Positions 1 through 13,200 of a DNA stretch of 64,000 bases are shown here, one piece after another. Made by a program: the position numbers and the translations under genes. The notes under the pieces were generated by a model. It was given only the letters and a program-made list of their open reading frames with translations, was not told the origin of the DNA and did not search any database. Location: NCBI RefSeq assembly GCF_001411555.2, contig NC_049904.1, positions 33,251,473 through 33,315,472 on the forward strand. Reading direction: 5' to 3'. The stretch's first letter is position 1; each line of letters starts with the position of its first letter. The DNA is from Juglans regia (lineage: Eukaryota > Streptophyta > Magnoliopsida > Fagales > Juglandaceae).

Positions 1-328
1 AATATATTAATAATACTAATATACATTAGTATATTAATTACTATATTATCACTAACATATAGTGATATTACTCTACCAATAGTATTACTATATACTAACT
101 ATATACTAATAGTATTAGTGTATTACTAATATCTATATATATTAATATATATAAGTATAAGAGATTAGAGATTTAATATATATTAAAAACTGGAAAATCT
201 GACCAAACCGGACCCGGTAAAACTGGAAGTACCGGTTTAGGAGGATAACCGGTGCGATATTGGTTTTTGAAAATGTTATACTGGTTCGATCCCAAAATTT
301 GTCTAAAACTGGACCGGTTACACCCCCA
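1..328. repeat. Right part of a MITE-like element cut by the window edge
   Basis: Positions 1-180 are almost pure A/T. From about 195 the sequence becomes a run of CCGGT-type motifs (ACCGG, CCGGTTTAG, GGACCGG) and ends in GGTTACACCCCCA at about 328. This is the same architecture as the complete element at 5023-5770: AT-rich core, GGTCCGG-rich subterminal zone, terminal TACACCCC(T/C)A. Its left end lies outside the window, so no target duplication can be read. The element sits in an intron of the VIRILIZER gene. Calling it a relative of the 5023-5770 element rests on matching termini and composition only. Confidence 0.5.
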
Positions 329-1240
329 AGTGTAAGAAACAACCCCTGGAGTTAACGTGTCGTTGAATGGTGCGGACTTCATTCCCCATCCTTGTTTGCA
401 TGAAGAAATTTTCACGTCGACAAGAGGCTAACTCTTCTTCCACCATCTGTACCACCCATGTAGCCAATGCCCTACTTAAGACGATAAACGTAGCCATTCT
501 TCTACTTCTTTCAGTGATGCGAACACTACTACCACCCTCCAACAAGAATGCGAAAGATTCTTCAATCGTAAACGCCTTTCACCCTCCATGTGGTGAAAGC
601 AAAGATGACTCACTCAAGGGTGAGACAGCACTAGATTCTTCATCATTACGTTCAACCACAACATTACCTTGCTGGGGCTTATTTGATACTCTGTTGGATA
701 CTTGCCAGAAAAGGGTTTCTTATATGGGATTGTGTGTGTGCATGAAAACTCGTGGAAATATTTTTATAGGAGAAATGCTAGACGTACAAAGAGAATTACA
801 AATGTCTACTTACAAACTGACGTATTTTAATATGGTACGTCAGATTGTAATTGTTTTTATTATAAAGTAGATTTGACACATCAAGCTGTTACTTTGTAAG
901 CTTCATTTTTGTAATATTCTTTGTAGGCCAAACATTTCTCGTATATTGACACATATACTTAGGTACCATGAGCTGCTATCTGTGTTTTTTTTTTTTTAAA
1001 TTTTTGTCCAAGACCATATTTGATGCTGTTATGCATATAATTAATTGAATTTCTTTCACTGTTGTTTGTAGTGCAATGAGGTTGTTGTTATCATCTTTTG
1101 TTCCTTGGAATTTTATCATTCTAATAGTTAATTTATTTGCATTATAGCGGGTCCTTGGCATTGTAATATCATATACTTTTCATAGTCTCGGCAGATGTCT
1201 GCTGTTTTTGATCATCATCCTCTTGTTTTCTCTTGAACAG
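329..1240. other. VIRILIZER intron segment without a recognised exon
   Basis: This stretch lies upstream of the first exon I can place. It contains an open frame at 367-870 (+) that resembles no family I know and has no start context or splice sites tying it to VIRILIZER. The downstream half is T-rich and ends in the acceptor CTTGAACAG at 1232-1240. I see no gene in it, but I cannot exclude an additional VIRILIZER exon in the 340-720 part. Confidence 0.5.
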
Positions 1241-4200
1241 ATTACCTTGTTGATGAGGGCACAGAGTGCAATTCTACATCAGATTTACTATTAGAACGTA
1301 ATCGTGAGCAGAGCTTAGTTGATCTTTTGGTTCCTTCTTTGGTGTTACTGATCAACCTTTTGCAAAAATTACAGGTATGTCTTTTAAGAATCTGGCTTCT
1401 TAATTATGCACAGCTCCCTTATCTACTGTGGCCGTTTTAGGAATTTTCATTTCTTAGCATACATTTAATATTATTTCCTAGCAGTTCTTATTTGGAGGAC
1501 TCCTTACCTAATTTGCCTAGCCATTGGGACAGCCCTGCATGTGACATAGGTAGTTCAAAACCAATTTAACAAGCTTTGTTAAGTGGAAACTTCTCTTAAT
1601 TCTGGCCTCTAAGATGGAGCCATTTTTTTTAAAAAATAATCGTGGAACTGTTTGACTATCCTTATGTGTTGAAATTTAAAGGTTACATGAACCCAACACC
1701 TAGAACGCAAGTCGTTGAGTGAAATTGGCTCTACATAACATAAATAGACTAAGCTCTTTTCGTCTGATAACCTCTAGGATTTAAGCACTGTCCTCGCTCT
1801 AGAGCAGGTAAGTTTATATGGTGCTGCAAGAAAAGGTGTTTATGTGAGAATGTTGCAACAGAAATGGGTGACTGATGAAATTGTAGACCTGTTCAGATGC
1901 CGGGCAGTTGGTTTTTCATAATAATTAACCGAGAAGTTTAGGGTGTCTGCGTGGTCAGTTGCTGTCAAGTTCCGAGGAGCGTGCTGATAATGAACCTTTT
2001 TCCTCAGTAATCTTATTTAATGTTGCATGCATGGGATTTTCTATCCAGATCAAGGAGTGTGGAGGATTTCCAGTATTTGGTGTATAATAATATTCTTGTT
2101 CAGTGCATGAGATTGGCCCCTTTCTTTTGATATCGTCTTTATCTTTGGTCTGCCACTATTCTTTGTTCTAATGATTCACTGGGTGTAAGGTGCCAATATT
2201 CTTCAGACATGTAATACTTCAAGACTGCCATTGTGGCTACATAAGAATTGGCCTGGCTGATATGAGACTAGTACTTAATAGTTTTTATTGTATTTCTTCT
2301 TGTATAATCATCTTATTATCTTTCAGGAAAAAGGAAATTTCTTCTGGTACAATTGACTTTTCTGTTGTAATATTATGACTTTCATGACGTTCTCTACCTA
2401 TACCAAAGTTGTGTTTGAATAGAATTTGTTTCGTTGCCATGCCTATAGGAAGCTAAGGAGCAACACCGAAATGCAAAACTAATGAATGCCCTTTTACGAT
2501 TGCATCGAGAAGTAAGGTAATTTGGATTTTCCTTCTGTTTGCATTTGAGAGCTGTGGCGATGTTGTCTGTATATGATTTAGTTTTTATTTTTTACTTTGT
2601 AGTCCAAGGCTAGCTGCATGTGCAGCAGACCTGTCCTCTCCTTATCCGGATTCTGCACTTGGTTTTGGAGCCGTGTGCCATCTGATTGTGTCGGCACTTG
2701 CTTCTTGGCCAGTATGTGGTTGGACTCCTGGCCTTTTCCATTCCTTGCTTGCCAGTGTTCATGCTGCTTCTTTCCTGGCCTTGGGCCCAAAAGAAACGTC
2801 CAGTTTGCTGTGTCTTTTGGTATGCAAGTTTTCCATTCTCATATAATGTCATTGATGCTATGATTATAAGTACGCAATGATTTTTTTACGTTGTCTTCTT
2901 GTTGACTGGATGAGCTTGAGTGTTTTTTATTCTCCATTCTGGTTCTGTTTTTTAGCTGATATGTTTCATATGCTTTTTCCTGCATTGTCAATTCGTTGAC
3001 TGGCATTTTGTGATGGTTGACTAGTTTTATTCTTAAATCTCTTTTGTATTGCAAGAATGATTTATTTCCTGAAGAAGGTATCTGGCTTTGGAAAAATGGG
3101 ACGCCCTTGTTGTGTGCATTTAGAACATTGGCCATTGGGACTTTATTGGGGCCTCGGAAGGAGAGACAGGTCAACTGGTATCTAGAACCGGGACATGTTG
3201 AAAAGCTGCTTAGCCAATTGACACCACAGCTTGACAAACTTGCCCAAATTATCCAACAATATGCTATATCTGTATGTCACTTTCCTCTGGATTAGTTTTT
3301 TCTCTCCTCTGACACTGTTGACAAAGGGTGGAATTGGATTCGGGGTTCTGTTTTTAATTCTTTTTTTTAATAGGCATTGGTGGTCATTCAAGATATGCTA
3401 CGTGTTTTAATAATTCGCATCGCTTGCCAAAATGCTGAGAATGCTTGTGTACTTTTGCGACCCATATTCTCATGGACTCGTGCTTGTGTTTCTGATTCCT
3501 CTTCTCCATCGGACATGGATGCTTACAAGGTGAAGATTATCTTTCACATTACAGTCGTGTTTATCTAGCCTGGTACTTCTACTTGTAATTCTTTTTTCCC
3601 AATTTTCAGGTTTACAAATTTCTTGATTTTCTTGCTGGCTTAATGGAGCATCCCTGTGGCAAGGTTTTCTAATCTTTCACTAGTTTTATTGTTATTTTTT
3701 TACTATATATGGGGTTTTTTTATCCTGTGTTGGGTTCACTCACAATCACATTCTTTTGCAGGCTCTATGCTTGAAGGAAGGTGCTGTTCAGATGCTCACA
3801 CAAGTGTTGGAGAGGGTTTTTGATTCCATTGATTTGGACACAAAACATATTCCAGACAGTAAATATTCAACTAAATGTGGGTTTACTTTGATTAGTTGGT
3901 GCATCCCTGCATTCAAGTTCATCTCACTACTTTGTAATGCACGAACACCCAGGCAATACCCGGGCAGACCCAATTTGTAAGTAGTAATGTGTTTTATATT
4001 CTTTTTTTTTTTCTTTTGTATATTTGGTGAATCTAACCATATAAATTTTAAACTTATTGATGGGTTTGTCAGGTGCAATTTTGAAACCTTGAGTGCTGAA
4101 GACTTTTTACTAATTTTACGTTATGTCCTCAAGTTTTGTATGGTAACTACTTGTTCCTTTCATATAAATGAAGCTCATTTTTCTAAGTTCGTGCTGCTAT

Positions 4201-7200
4201 ATATATGTTGTAAATTATTTTATAGAAGTTTGTGTTGTAAAATGCTTTTCTTTTGATTGTAAAATGTCAAAGATCACTATCAGTCATTGGATGTTTGATT
4301 GTTTCCAGGTCCTACCGGTTGGAAAAGAGTTACTTGCATGTCTTGCAGCCTTTGGTGAATTGGGTTCTTGCAGTGAAGGTCGAAGTGCTCTAGCGGCTAT
4401 TTCCTTCCATATTCAATCTGATTTTCAGGAACTCGAATTAGGGAGAGGAGATGAAAGGGATGGCAAAGATAATCTTCTTAGTGAATTTGAGTGGAGAAGG
4501 CACCCCCCTATGCTAAGCTGCTGGAAAAAGTTGTTAACATCAGTCGATACCAAAGATGGTTTGTCAACGGATGCAATAGAGGCTGTTGACGCTTTGTTTT
4601 TGAGTGCTGTGCGCTTTTGCATTGATGGGAAAAGGTGAGTTCTTTTATGCATTATGAGGAGAGGTGGTTTTGAGTGTTTGTCTATAGACTTGGATTTACG
4701 TTGACAAAAGGTTTATCGCCACCACTTTGTTGCTTGCATTTATATTCATTAATTTGTCATTTTGGTGACCTTAATATTGTTTGCTTGCCCTCTTTCTTCT
4801 GTATTTATTAGCAATTTTTATTAGTCAACCTAAGAAAGATGTTATGTTCTGTGCAATATTCTTCACGGCCCAAACTTCAAGTTTTGTAGTGATTAGTTTT
4901 CATACATTTGATTTGTTGGGTTGTAGACAGTGACTTGCAAATCTATAGCTATGTAATTGTAAGTTGTTAGTGGGCTCATCGGTGTGTAGCATGTAAAAGC
5001 TACCATTGTTCGTGGTTGCTTGTAGGGGTAAATCAGTCCGGTCCGGGAGAGTGGGGGTGATGGACCTTCATTTTCCCAAACACCCATAGGGACCGGACCG
5101 GATCAGTAGCTATCGGTCCAGTCGGTCCGGCCCAATTATTTTGTTATTTTGTTTAATTTTTTTTTACAATTAAATTAATAAATAAATTATTTAAATTACT
5201 AAAATTAAAATTAAGTGAATTATTAATGTGGATTATATAACTAACTCATTAAAAAAATATTTAATTATAATTATATTTATGATGTCGATAGTTACTACTT
5301 ACTAACTTATACTTTACTCTTTAGAATGCATAATTATTAATAATGTCATACATTTTATATATGGTTAATGAATATTAAATAATTTCATTGTACATAGATT
5401 ATTTATGCTTGCTTGCAACTTAGGTATTTAAAAAAAATCACCTAATTACTTTAATTAAGTGTAAATTGTAGAGTATGTATGAATGTATGATGTATTAACT
5501 ATTGACATATAATGACATAAATTATCACATGATTTATGATTTATTATTAATTGATAGCATATATTATTTTATATTTTATATGATCAATGATAATAAATTA
5601 GATGAAAATTACATCATTAACTTATATAATTACTATATAAAAATAATATATTAAATTATTAAAAATATTAAAAAAAATATATATAGGGGTTCAGTCCGGT
5701 CTGATCCAACCGACTAGTACAATATTCAGTCCGGTTCGGTCCGGTCTGGACCAAATTTTGTACACCCCTAGTTGCTTGAGTTCTTTATCAAACTAGTGTC
5801 ATGAAATTTTTTTCATAGCCTGCCATATAGCCTACCAATGCCATTTATAGCATATCGTAGGTATGGGATTCAAACTATGGGAAGGATTGTTGGTTGAGAA
5901 AGGTTACTGCTTCTTGTGTTGTTGTGCACGTGTTTATGCATGTAACCTTCCTGTGGGATAGAAAATTACGTAGCATGAAGTTATTAGCTGTTATATCCAG
6001 TACTTCAGAGCATAATTAACGTCAGGGGTATATACATAGACAATCAACTGTTTGGAGGTGTATATTGCATTATAAACTGAAGCAGTGGGGTTTTGAAGAT
6101 GAATTTATGGCATTACTCACAACAATAGAGGCTGGATATGCACAATCCAATCCATCCCTTAATTCGGCTAAAAAAAGAGAGAGAACTCTAGAGGCTTATG
6201 TGGGCCATGAAAGATGAAGGTGGGGAGAACTGGAGAAGAGCTCTAACTGGGGGCGTCTCAAGGGGGAGGGGTAAGATGGTTGATTTTTTTTTTTTTTTTA
6301 TAAGAGGTAAGATGGTTGCTTTATGAAGCCAAAAATAATATCATGAAAAATAAAGGAGCAATGAGTATAATAAACGGCTCCAAGTTAGAAACTTTACTTC
6401 GTCAATGGAAGGGTGATATTATTTACTTACATGAGACCAAATTGGAATTCATCACAAGGGAATTAGTTCGGGGCTTATGAAGAGGTCAACATGTAGGATG
6501 GTTGTATTTGCCATCGAAAGGAGCATCTAGTGGCGTCCTAATTATGTTCGATAAAAAGATGGTGGAAAGGGTGGAGGAATATGTGTGTGAGTTCACTGTG
6601 GCTTGCTCTTGTAGAAGACGGTTTCCAATGGGCATTCACTGGAATTTATGGCCCTAATGTTGATTCGGAGAGAAGGTCATTGTGGGAAGAATTGGCAGGA
6701 CATCTTAGTTGGTGGGAGTTACCAAGCTGCATAGGGGGCACTTCAATGTAACTCGCTTCCCGAATGAAAGATCGGGTGTGTCCCACATCATTCCTGCCAT
6801 GTGGGAATTTTCTGATTTCATTTCTAATTTCATTTGAGGAAGATAAAGTCGGTAAAGAAATCCGTGGCATGGCTATTGACAAGGCCTTGGGCCCTGACAG
6901 TTTTACCATGGGTTTCTTCCAAGCTTGTTGGGAAGTGATCAAGGGAGACCTTATGTGGGCCTTCCAAGATTTTCATACTAATGCTAGATTTGAAAAAAAT
7001 CTTAATGCTACTTTCCTAGCACACGTTCCCAAAAAGACGGGGTCTGTGGATGTTAGAGGCTACTGTCCCATTAGCCTTGTGAAGGGGGTTTCTAAGATCC
7101 TTTCTAAAGTGTTAGTGAATCGATTGAGTATGGTGATGGAAAAGTTAATTTTGAAGCCGCAAAACGCATTTGTCAAAGGTAGACAAATCCTAGATTCGGT

Positions 7201-10200
7201 CTTAATTGCAAATGAAGTTTTGGATGAACGACTCAAATCTTGAGAACCCAATTTACTTTGCAAATTAGACATGTAGAAAGCCTATGATCACGTCAATTGG
7301 AAGTTCCTACTTTATTTACTTACAAGATGTGACTTTGGGGATAAATGACAAATGGGTAGAGTTTTGCATCTCTATAGTTCGATTCTCTATCTTGGTGAAT
7401 GGCTCACAGGTGGGTTTCTTTGACTCCTCCCGTGGTTTGAGACAGAGGGATCCGCTCTCTCCTTTACTTTTTTTTATTCGTCATGGAAGCTCTATGGTGA
7501 TTATGGTTCCATCAATATTTCTCACCTACCTTTTGCTGACGATACTCTTATCTTCCTTGGAGCAAATCTCGGGCATATTGTGGTGGGCGACAACTAATTG
7601 GTCTGGTCTGTTTTTTGTTGGGGAGTAACTTGATGAAATTCAACCAAGCCCTGTTGGGTAAATGGTTGTAGAGGTATTGACATGAAAGGGGGGGCTGTAA
7701 CGACCTGGGCCAATAATTCTTAAGTCAGAATATTGATTATTTTTATTGGGCCTAAATAATATTTAATGGGCCATATTGGATAAGCTCACGAATGATAAAT
7801 TATTAAGGTTGATTAGGAGTTTTAATTAGGCTTAATAACTAGGTAAAATCCCATTTATTATTTATTGAACGAGTTAAGCTCATTTTAGAATTTAAATATC
7901 GGCCATTAGAAGTTTATTTCAATTTAAAATTATCACTGATTGAAGTCTTCTACACAGTTTTAGTCATTGTCAATCCTACATTGAATGAACTGCTAACTCA
8001 TGTTTTCAAATTCAAACTCTCTTCTTAGATGATCACGATTGAGTGTTCAGCAGATTAGTATCACTACATGTATTAACTGAGTCCAATTCAAACTCGTCGG
8101 CACTCTCTCCCAAATCTCTCTATAAATACATCACTTCCGTGTGTTATTTGGGGAAAAAACCATAAAACTTCATAAGTGCAGCGGCCGAGCCCATAAAAGG
8201 AAATCAGCTGCACCCCGAAAATATCGGATTAGTGTTACAAGGTAAGCAGCTTGATCATAAATTAGGATTAACATATGTTAGCTAGTTATATATATTATTA
8301 TTAAAGCCAGTTCATTGGAAGCCAGTGTTTATGTACTACGCAGTCATGATATTTGTAAGTACGCCATTCATTATGTTTCATTCTGCATATTATAGTTTAT
8401 GTATGTATTATGCGTCTCATGCATCTCACGTTGCATAAAACACGTAAGTTTTCATAAGATCAAGTGTAAGATAAGTTCAGAGCAGTTAATCAGATGGCCG
8501 CTTAGATGCATGGTACCAATGCGATTTATGGGTGGATGTGAAAGCCACAGAGCTAAGCGTGCTCTACCATAGTATGCTAGAATACTATTAGTGTCTCCCC
8601 TTGCAGCCACGGGATGTGGGGCTGGTGCACAATCTTGCATACAGGGTTAAGTGTGTTGGCCAGCAAGATAAGTATGATAAGTCAGATAAGATATGGCAGA
8701 CAAAAGCTCATTCAAAAGTAGCTTTTTTTTGTATGGATAACATCTCTGGACAAGATCCTCACCACAAATAATTTAAGGAAACGCCGAGCAATAGTGTTGG
8801 ACTGGTGTTATATGTGTAAGAAGAATGGTGAATCGATCATTTGTTTTTATACTGCAAGGTGGCCAGGACCATGTGAGATGATTTTTTAGCGAGAATTGGC
8901 TTGTCATGGGTCATGCCTCTTAGATTGGTGGATTTCCTTGCAAGTTGGAGAGGTCTTCAAGGCAACTCACAAGTGGCAGCAATCTGGAGAATGGTTTCTA
9001 TATGTATGTGTTGGTGTATTTGGCAAGAGAGAAATGATAGAAGCTTCGAAGACCATGAGAGAACAATGGATGAGCTTAAAGTTTTCTTTTTTAGAACTTT
9101 GTTCTTATGGGCGAGGGCGATTGTTCGTAATGGGCTGAATGCCCATGATCTTCTACTTTCGATTGTAAACTCTAATTAGGTTATTCTCATGTATACTCCT
9201 GATGTACTTGGGCTTTGCCTACTTCTATGAATACTACTTCTTAATTACCTATCAAAAATAAACCGAAGCAATGGTCATTGACAATTAGTTGATGGCCTCT
9301 GTTAGTTTATTATGCTAGGAACTTGCTGTTGATTTTAGTTTTAGGCTTTTAGCTTTGCTTGCTGTGTGATTTCTTCGTTTACTAGCTTTTTCAATCCTTT
9401 CTGCCGGAATGGCAAAATACTTGCTGATCTGAACTGGCTTGAGGATATATGTCACTTGTCTTCTGTATGAGCATAATTTATCACGTGTTATCTTTAGTTA
9501 CTGCCACAAACTCTTCCTATAGTCTCAGATGGAGTAATATTTGATTGTACTTATTATTGTCATCTTTCCATACATTGATTCTCTGAAAATTGATTTGACT
9601 GGCTAGACTTACAGTGTGCTTGTTGGTTAGTTTGAACTTGGACAGTGTTGTTGCATTGAAATTCCTTTTTGGGCTTCCTGATGATATGCATGGGACTGAT
9701 GGCTTTTCTGAAGAAAATATTAATTACATCCAAGAAATGATTACTTTATTGAATTCAAAGATCACTGCTGATGACCATGCAGCCACCTCTGACGTGGACA
9801 CCTCTTTGTATCGGGTATAGTTAAATTTAAAATTAGCTTTGCTTACGTTCTTTACTTTTCCTCTTGGCTGCTTGTTTACTACCTGACTTCACCAATACCT
9901 TATCATTTTTTGTAGGCCACAGAGTCTGCTAAGACATTGTTGTTAATGTTGCAGAAGCCTACTGGTTCTGTTAAGGTGGATGATATTTTTTCTAGTAAAA
10001 ATGTTCTTTTGTTGCCAAATTATGTTCATGGTTCATCAAAGATATATCGGATATCTGATGGCAGTGCTGAAAAGGATGATGATTATCTTTACCTAGGACT
10101 AGGAGACAAGTTCCCGTGGGAATGTCCTGATGATAGATCATCACAGACAGCTTTTCCTGGAAAGAGAAAAGTTTCTTCAGTGGACGGTCTGAGTAAACGT

Positions 10201-13200
10201 GCTAGAGGAGAAAATTCACCGGCTGAGCTTGTGGCCCAAGGTGCATTTCCACGGGGATTGGGACCGTCTAATGCCCCTTCTGGTTCTACTCGCAGGGACA
10301 ACTTCAGGGGGCGGAAGCCAAATACCAGCAGGCCACCATCTATGCATGTGGATGACTATGTTGCAAGAGAAAGAAGTATAGATAATACTAGTAATTCTAA
10401 TGTAATAGCTGTCCCACGAGTTGGATCTACTGGTGGAAGGCCGCCCTCAATACATGTGGATAAATTTATGGCCTTAGAAAGGGAACGCCAGAATCCAATG
10501 GCAACAATTGTTGGGGAGGCAGCAGCACTTGGGAAGAATGTAGGTCCTGAGAATGGCACAGATTTGGAGAAATTCAAGTCTAAGCAATTGAAAACAGAGC
10601 TAGATGATGAACTTCAGGGAATTGATATAGTTTTTGATGGAGAGGAGTCAGAATCTGATGACAAATTGCCCTTTCCTCAGCCAGACGATAATCTACAGCA
10701 GCCTGCCCCACTCATAGGGGAGCAAAGTTCTCCCCGCTCTATTGTTGAAGAGACAGAGAGTGATGTCAATGAAAATAGCCAATTTTCTCACCTGGGTACT
10801 ACAATAGCATCTAATGTTGATGAAAATGCCCAAAGTGAGTTTTCTTCACTTATGTCAGTCTCGCGTCCTGAAATGCGATTGACTCGAGAACCAAGTGTTT
10901 CTTCAGATAAGAAGTATTTTGAGCAGTCCGATGAGACAAAAAATGTTTTTCCAGTTAAGATCTCAGGCAGGTTTGATTCTGCAGCAGCAACAGGTAGTTC
11001 TGGTTTTCCTGCCTCTGTTTACAATGGTTCGTCAGCATCATCTTTGCAATTGCCACTGGAGTCTAGGATGACTCCGCAAAAGATTTATGCAAATAACAAT
11101 CCACAAATTCCTTTTAATGTGCCTGGGGCTATGGGATCTCAAGGACTTTATGACCAGAGATTTCCTCCAAATCAACCTCCTTTACCTCCAATGCCGCCAC
11201 CTCCAACAATCTTGCCTGTTATATCTCAGACTTCTGATGTACTTCCTATTCAATCATCGCCATTTATTAACTCTGTAATGGATGTACAGCAGTCACTTCC
11301 TGGAGCCTTCCAAGTAAGAGAATTTCCGCCCCTCATTCACAAATTTTGCAGCAGCATTGCTGTCTACTGCTTTATTCTTAATCTGCATTTATGTAATTAC
11401 ATGTCCTTTTCTTCTTTTCAGGTTCAGTCAGATTACCTATCCACCTTTAACAACAGTTCAGCAACATTTTTATCTTCCCTTCCCATGCCAGATTCCAAGT
11501 ATTCAAGGACTTCCATCCCTTCTCCCAGATCTGCTAGGCCGCCTCCACCACTTCCTCCTACACCACCTCCATATTCATCTAGCCCCTTTAATTTAGGATC
11601 TACTAAAACTTCTACCTCACCATCCTCACTATACAATCCAACAAGTGTTGGAACATCTTATCTACCACCTCCCTTGATGCCATCCGCAAGTTTCAGTCGA
11701 CCAGCTTCGATCCCCATCACTCTTTATGGAAGCACAGCAAGTCAGCAGCTCGGCGAGAACCCACCAAGTATCTTGCAGAGTCTTGCCATCCCTCAGCCGT
11801 CGATTCCAACATTACATTCCATAGCCCAGTTGCAGCCATTACAACCCCCTCAGCTTCCACGTCCTCCACAGCCGCCTCAGCATCCTAGGCCATCGATTCA
11901 AGCTTCACAGCAGTTAGAACAAGGAGTGCCTTTGCAAAATCAAATTCACATGCAAGCGCATCCACTGCAGATGCTGAAACATTCACAAATGTCTCCCATC
12001 AATTCCTATTACCAATCTCAACAGCAGGAATTTTCACATGCACAACAGCAAGTGGAACTTGTTCAACAGCCAGTTTTACATGAGCAGGGGGATGTTGCAA
12101 TCCACCAGCTACAAGATCCAGGAATGTCATTACATGAGTACTTCAAATCTCCAGAAGCTATTCAGGTATTTTTATGAATAATCCATGGGAAAGAATTCTA
12201 CATATGTAGTTATTAGTATTGCTTTTGTTCATTCTAATCATTGCTAATCCCCTTTCATGGCAGTCTTTATTAAGCGATCGGGATAAACTCTGCCAGCTTC
12301 TGGAACAGCATCCTAAACTAATGCAGATGCTTCAGGTATATGGTTTTATTTCAATGATTTATGCTTCCCATCTTTTGGCTTTCTTCTACCATGGAAGTGT
12401 TCATTTCTCGTCACAACAAAAAAGATACAAGTATTAAATGTTAATCATGCTTAGGTTTTTCTCTTTTTACGACCCGTGTACATGGGCTATAACTATTGCT
12501 ATCAATAAACGTTCTTGCTTACCTACTAAAAAAAACAAAAAAGATATAAGAATAATATAGTTCCTGTGTTAAACAATAACTTTATTTATACATAATTTAG
12601 GTCTGTTCTCCTAGTTATGTGTTCTTTGGTTGATAATTACAAGAGGAAGCCAAGGTTGGAAGTTTTCTCTCACCCAAAAAATTATGAATATTAGTTTCCC
12701 TTTTTTCCTAAGTTTCTGGTGTCATGCCACAGGACCATTTCCACCGTCGTTTCTAGTTCATTGCATTTTTTATTGGAGTATGAATTAGCCTTTTTGTATT
12801 TTCCGTTTTATGCACATTAACATTACATGTTTTGGTTTCTTTGGCAGTATGTTACTGTCATTCTTTTTTTCACTTCAGCTTAGGTTGGCCTTGAAAAGCC
12901 TCGACCCACACCTAGACATCTTTTTCATTTAAAAATCCTCACTTATGGTTTTACTGATCAAAAAATAAAATCTTCACTTATGGTGGTAGAAAACAATGGT
13001 TACATCAGAACACCTTGGGGGATACAAAAATATCATCAAAGCCCAAAACCAAGGTGTGGAAAAGCCTATATCCTCTCTGATCTATTCCAAAAGCAAAATT
13101 TGTTTACAATGCATGTAAGGAATTCTCGTTCTGTCGACTGGAAAGGCTCCTCGTACCTCTCTCGGCAACTCATCCCATTGATTGCAGTCTCGTGATACGT

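Noticed and set aside
367..870. 167-codon + strand open frame upstream of the first VIRILIZER exon
   Set aside because: No recognisable family, low-complexity composition, not linked by splice signals to the gene, overlapped by a minus-strand frame of similar quality.
10089..11636. Several 60-80-codon frames overlapping VIRILIZER exons 11 and 12
   Set aside because: Alternative-frame shadows of the coding exons with biased Pro/Gly/Leu composition.
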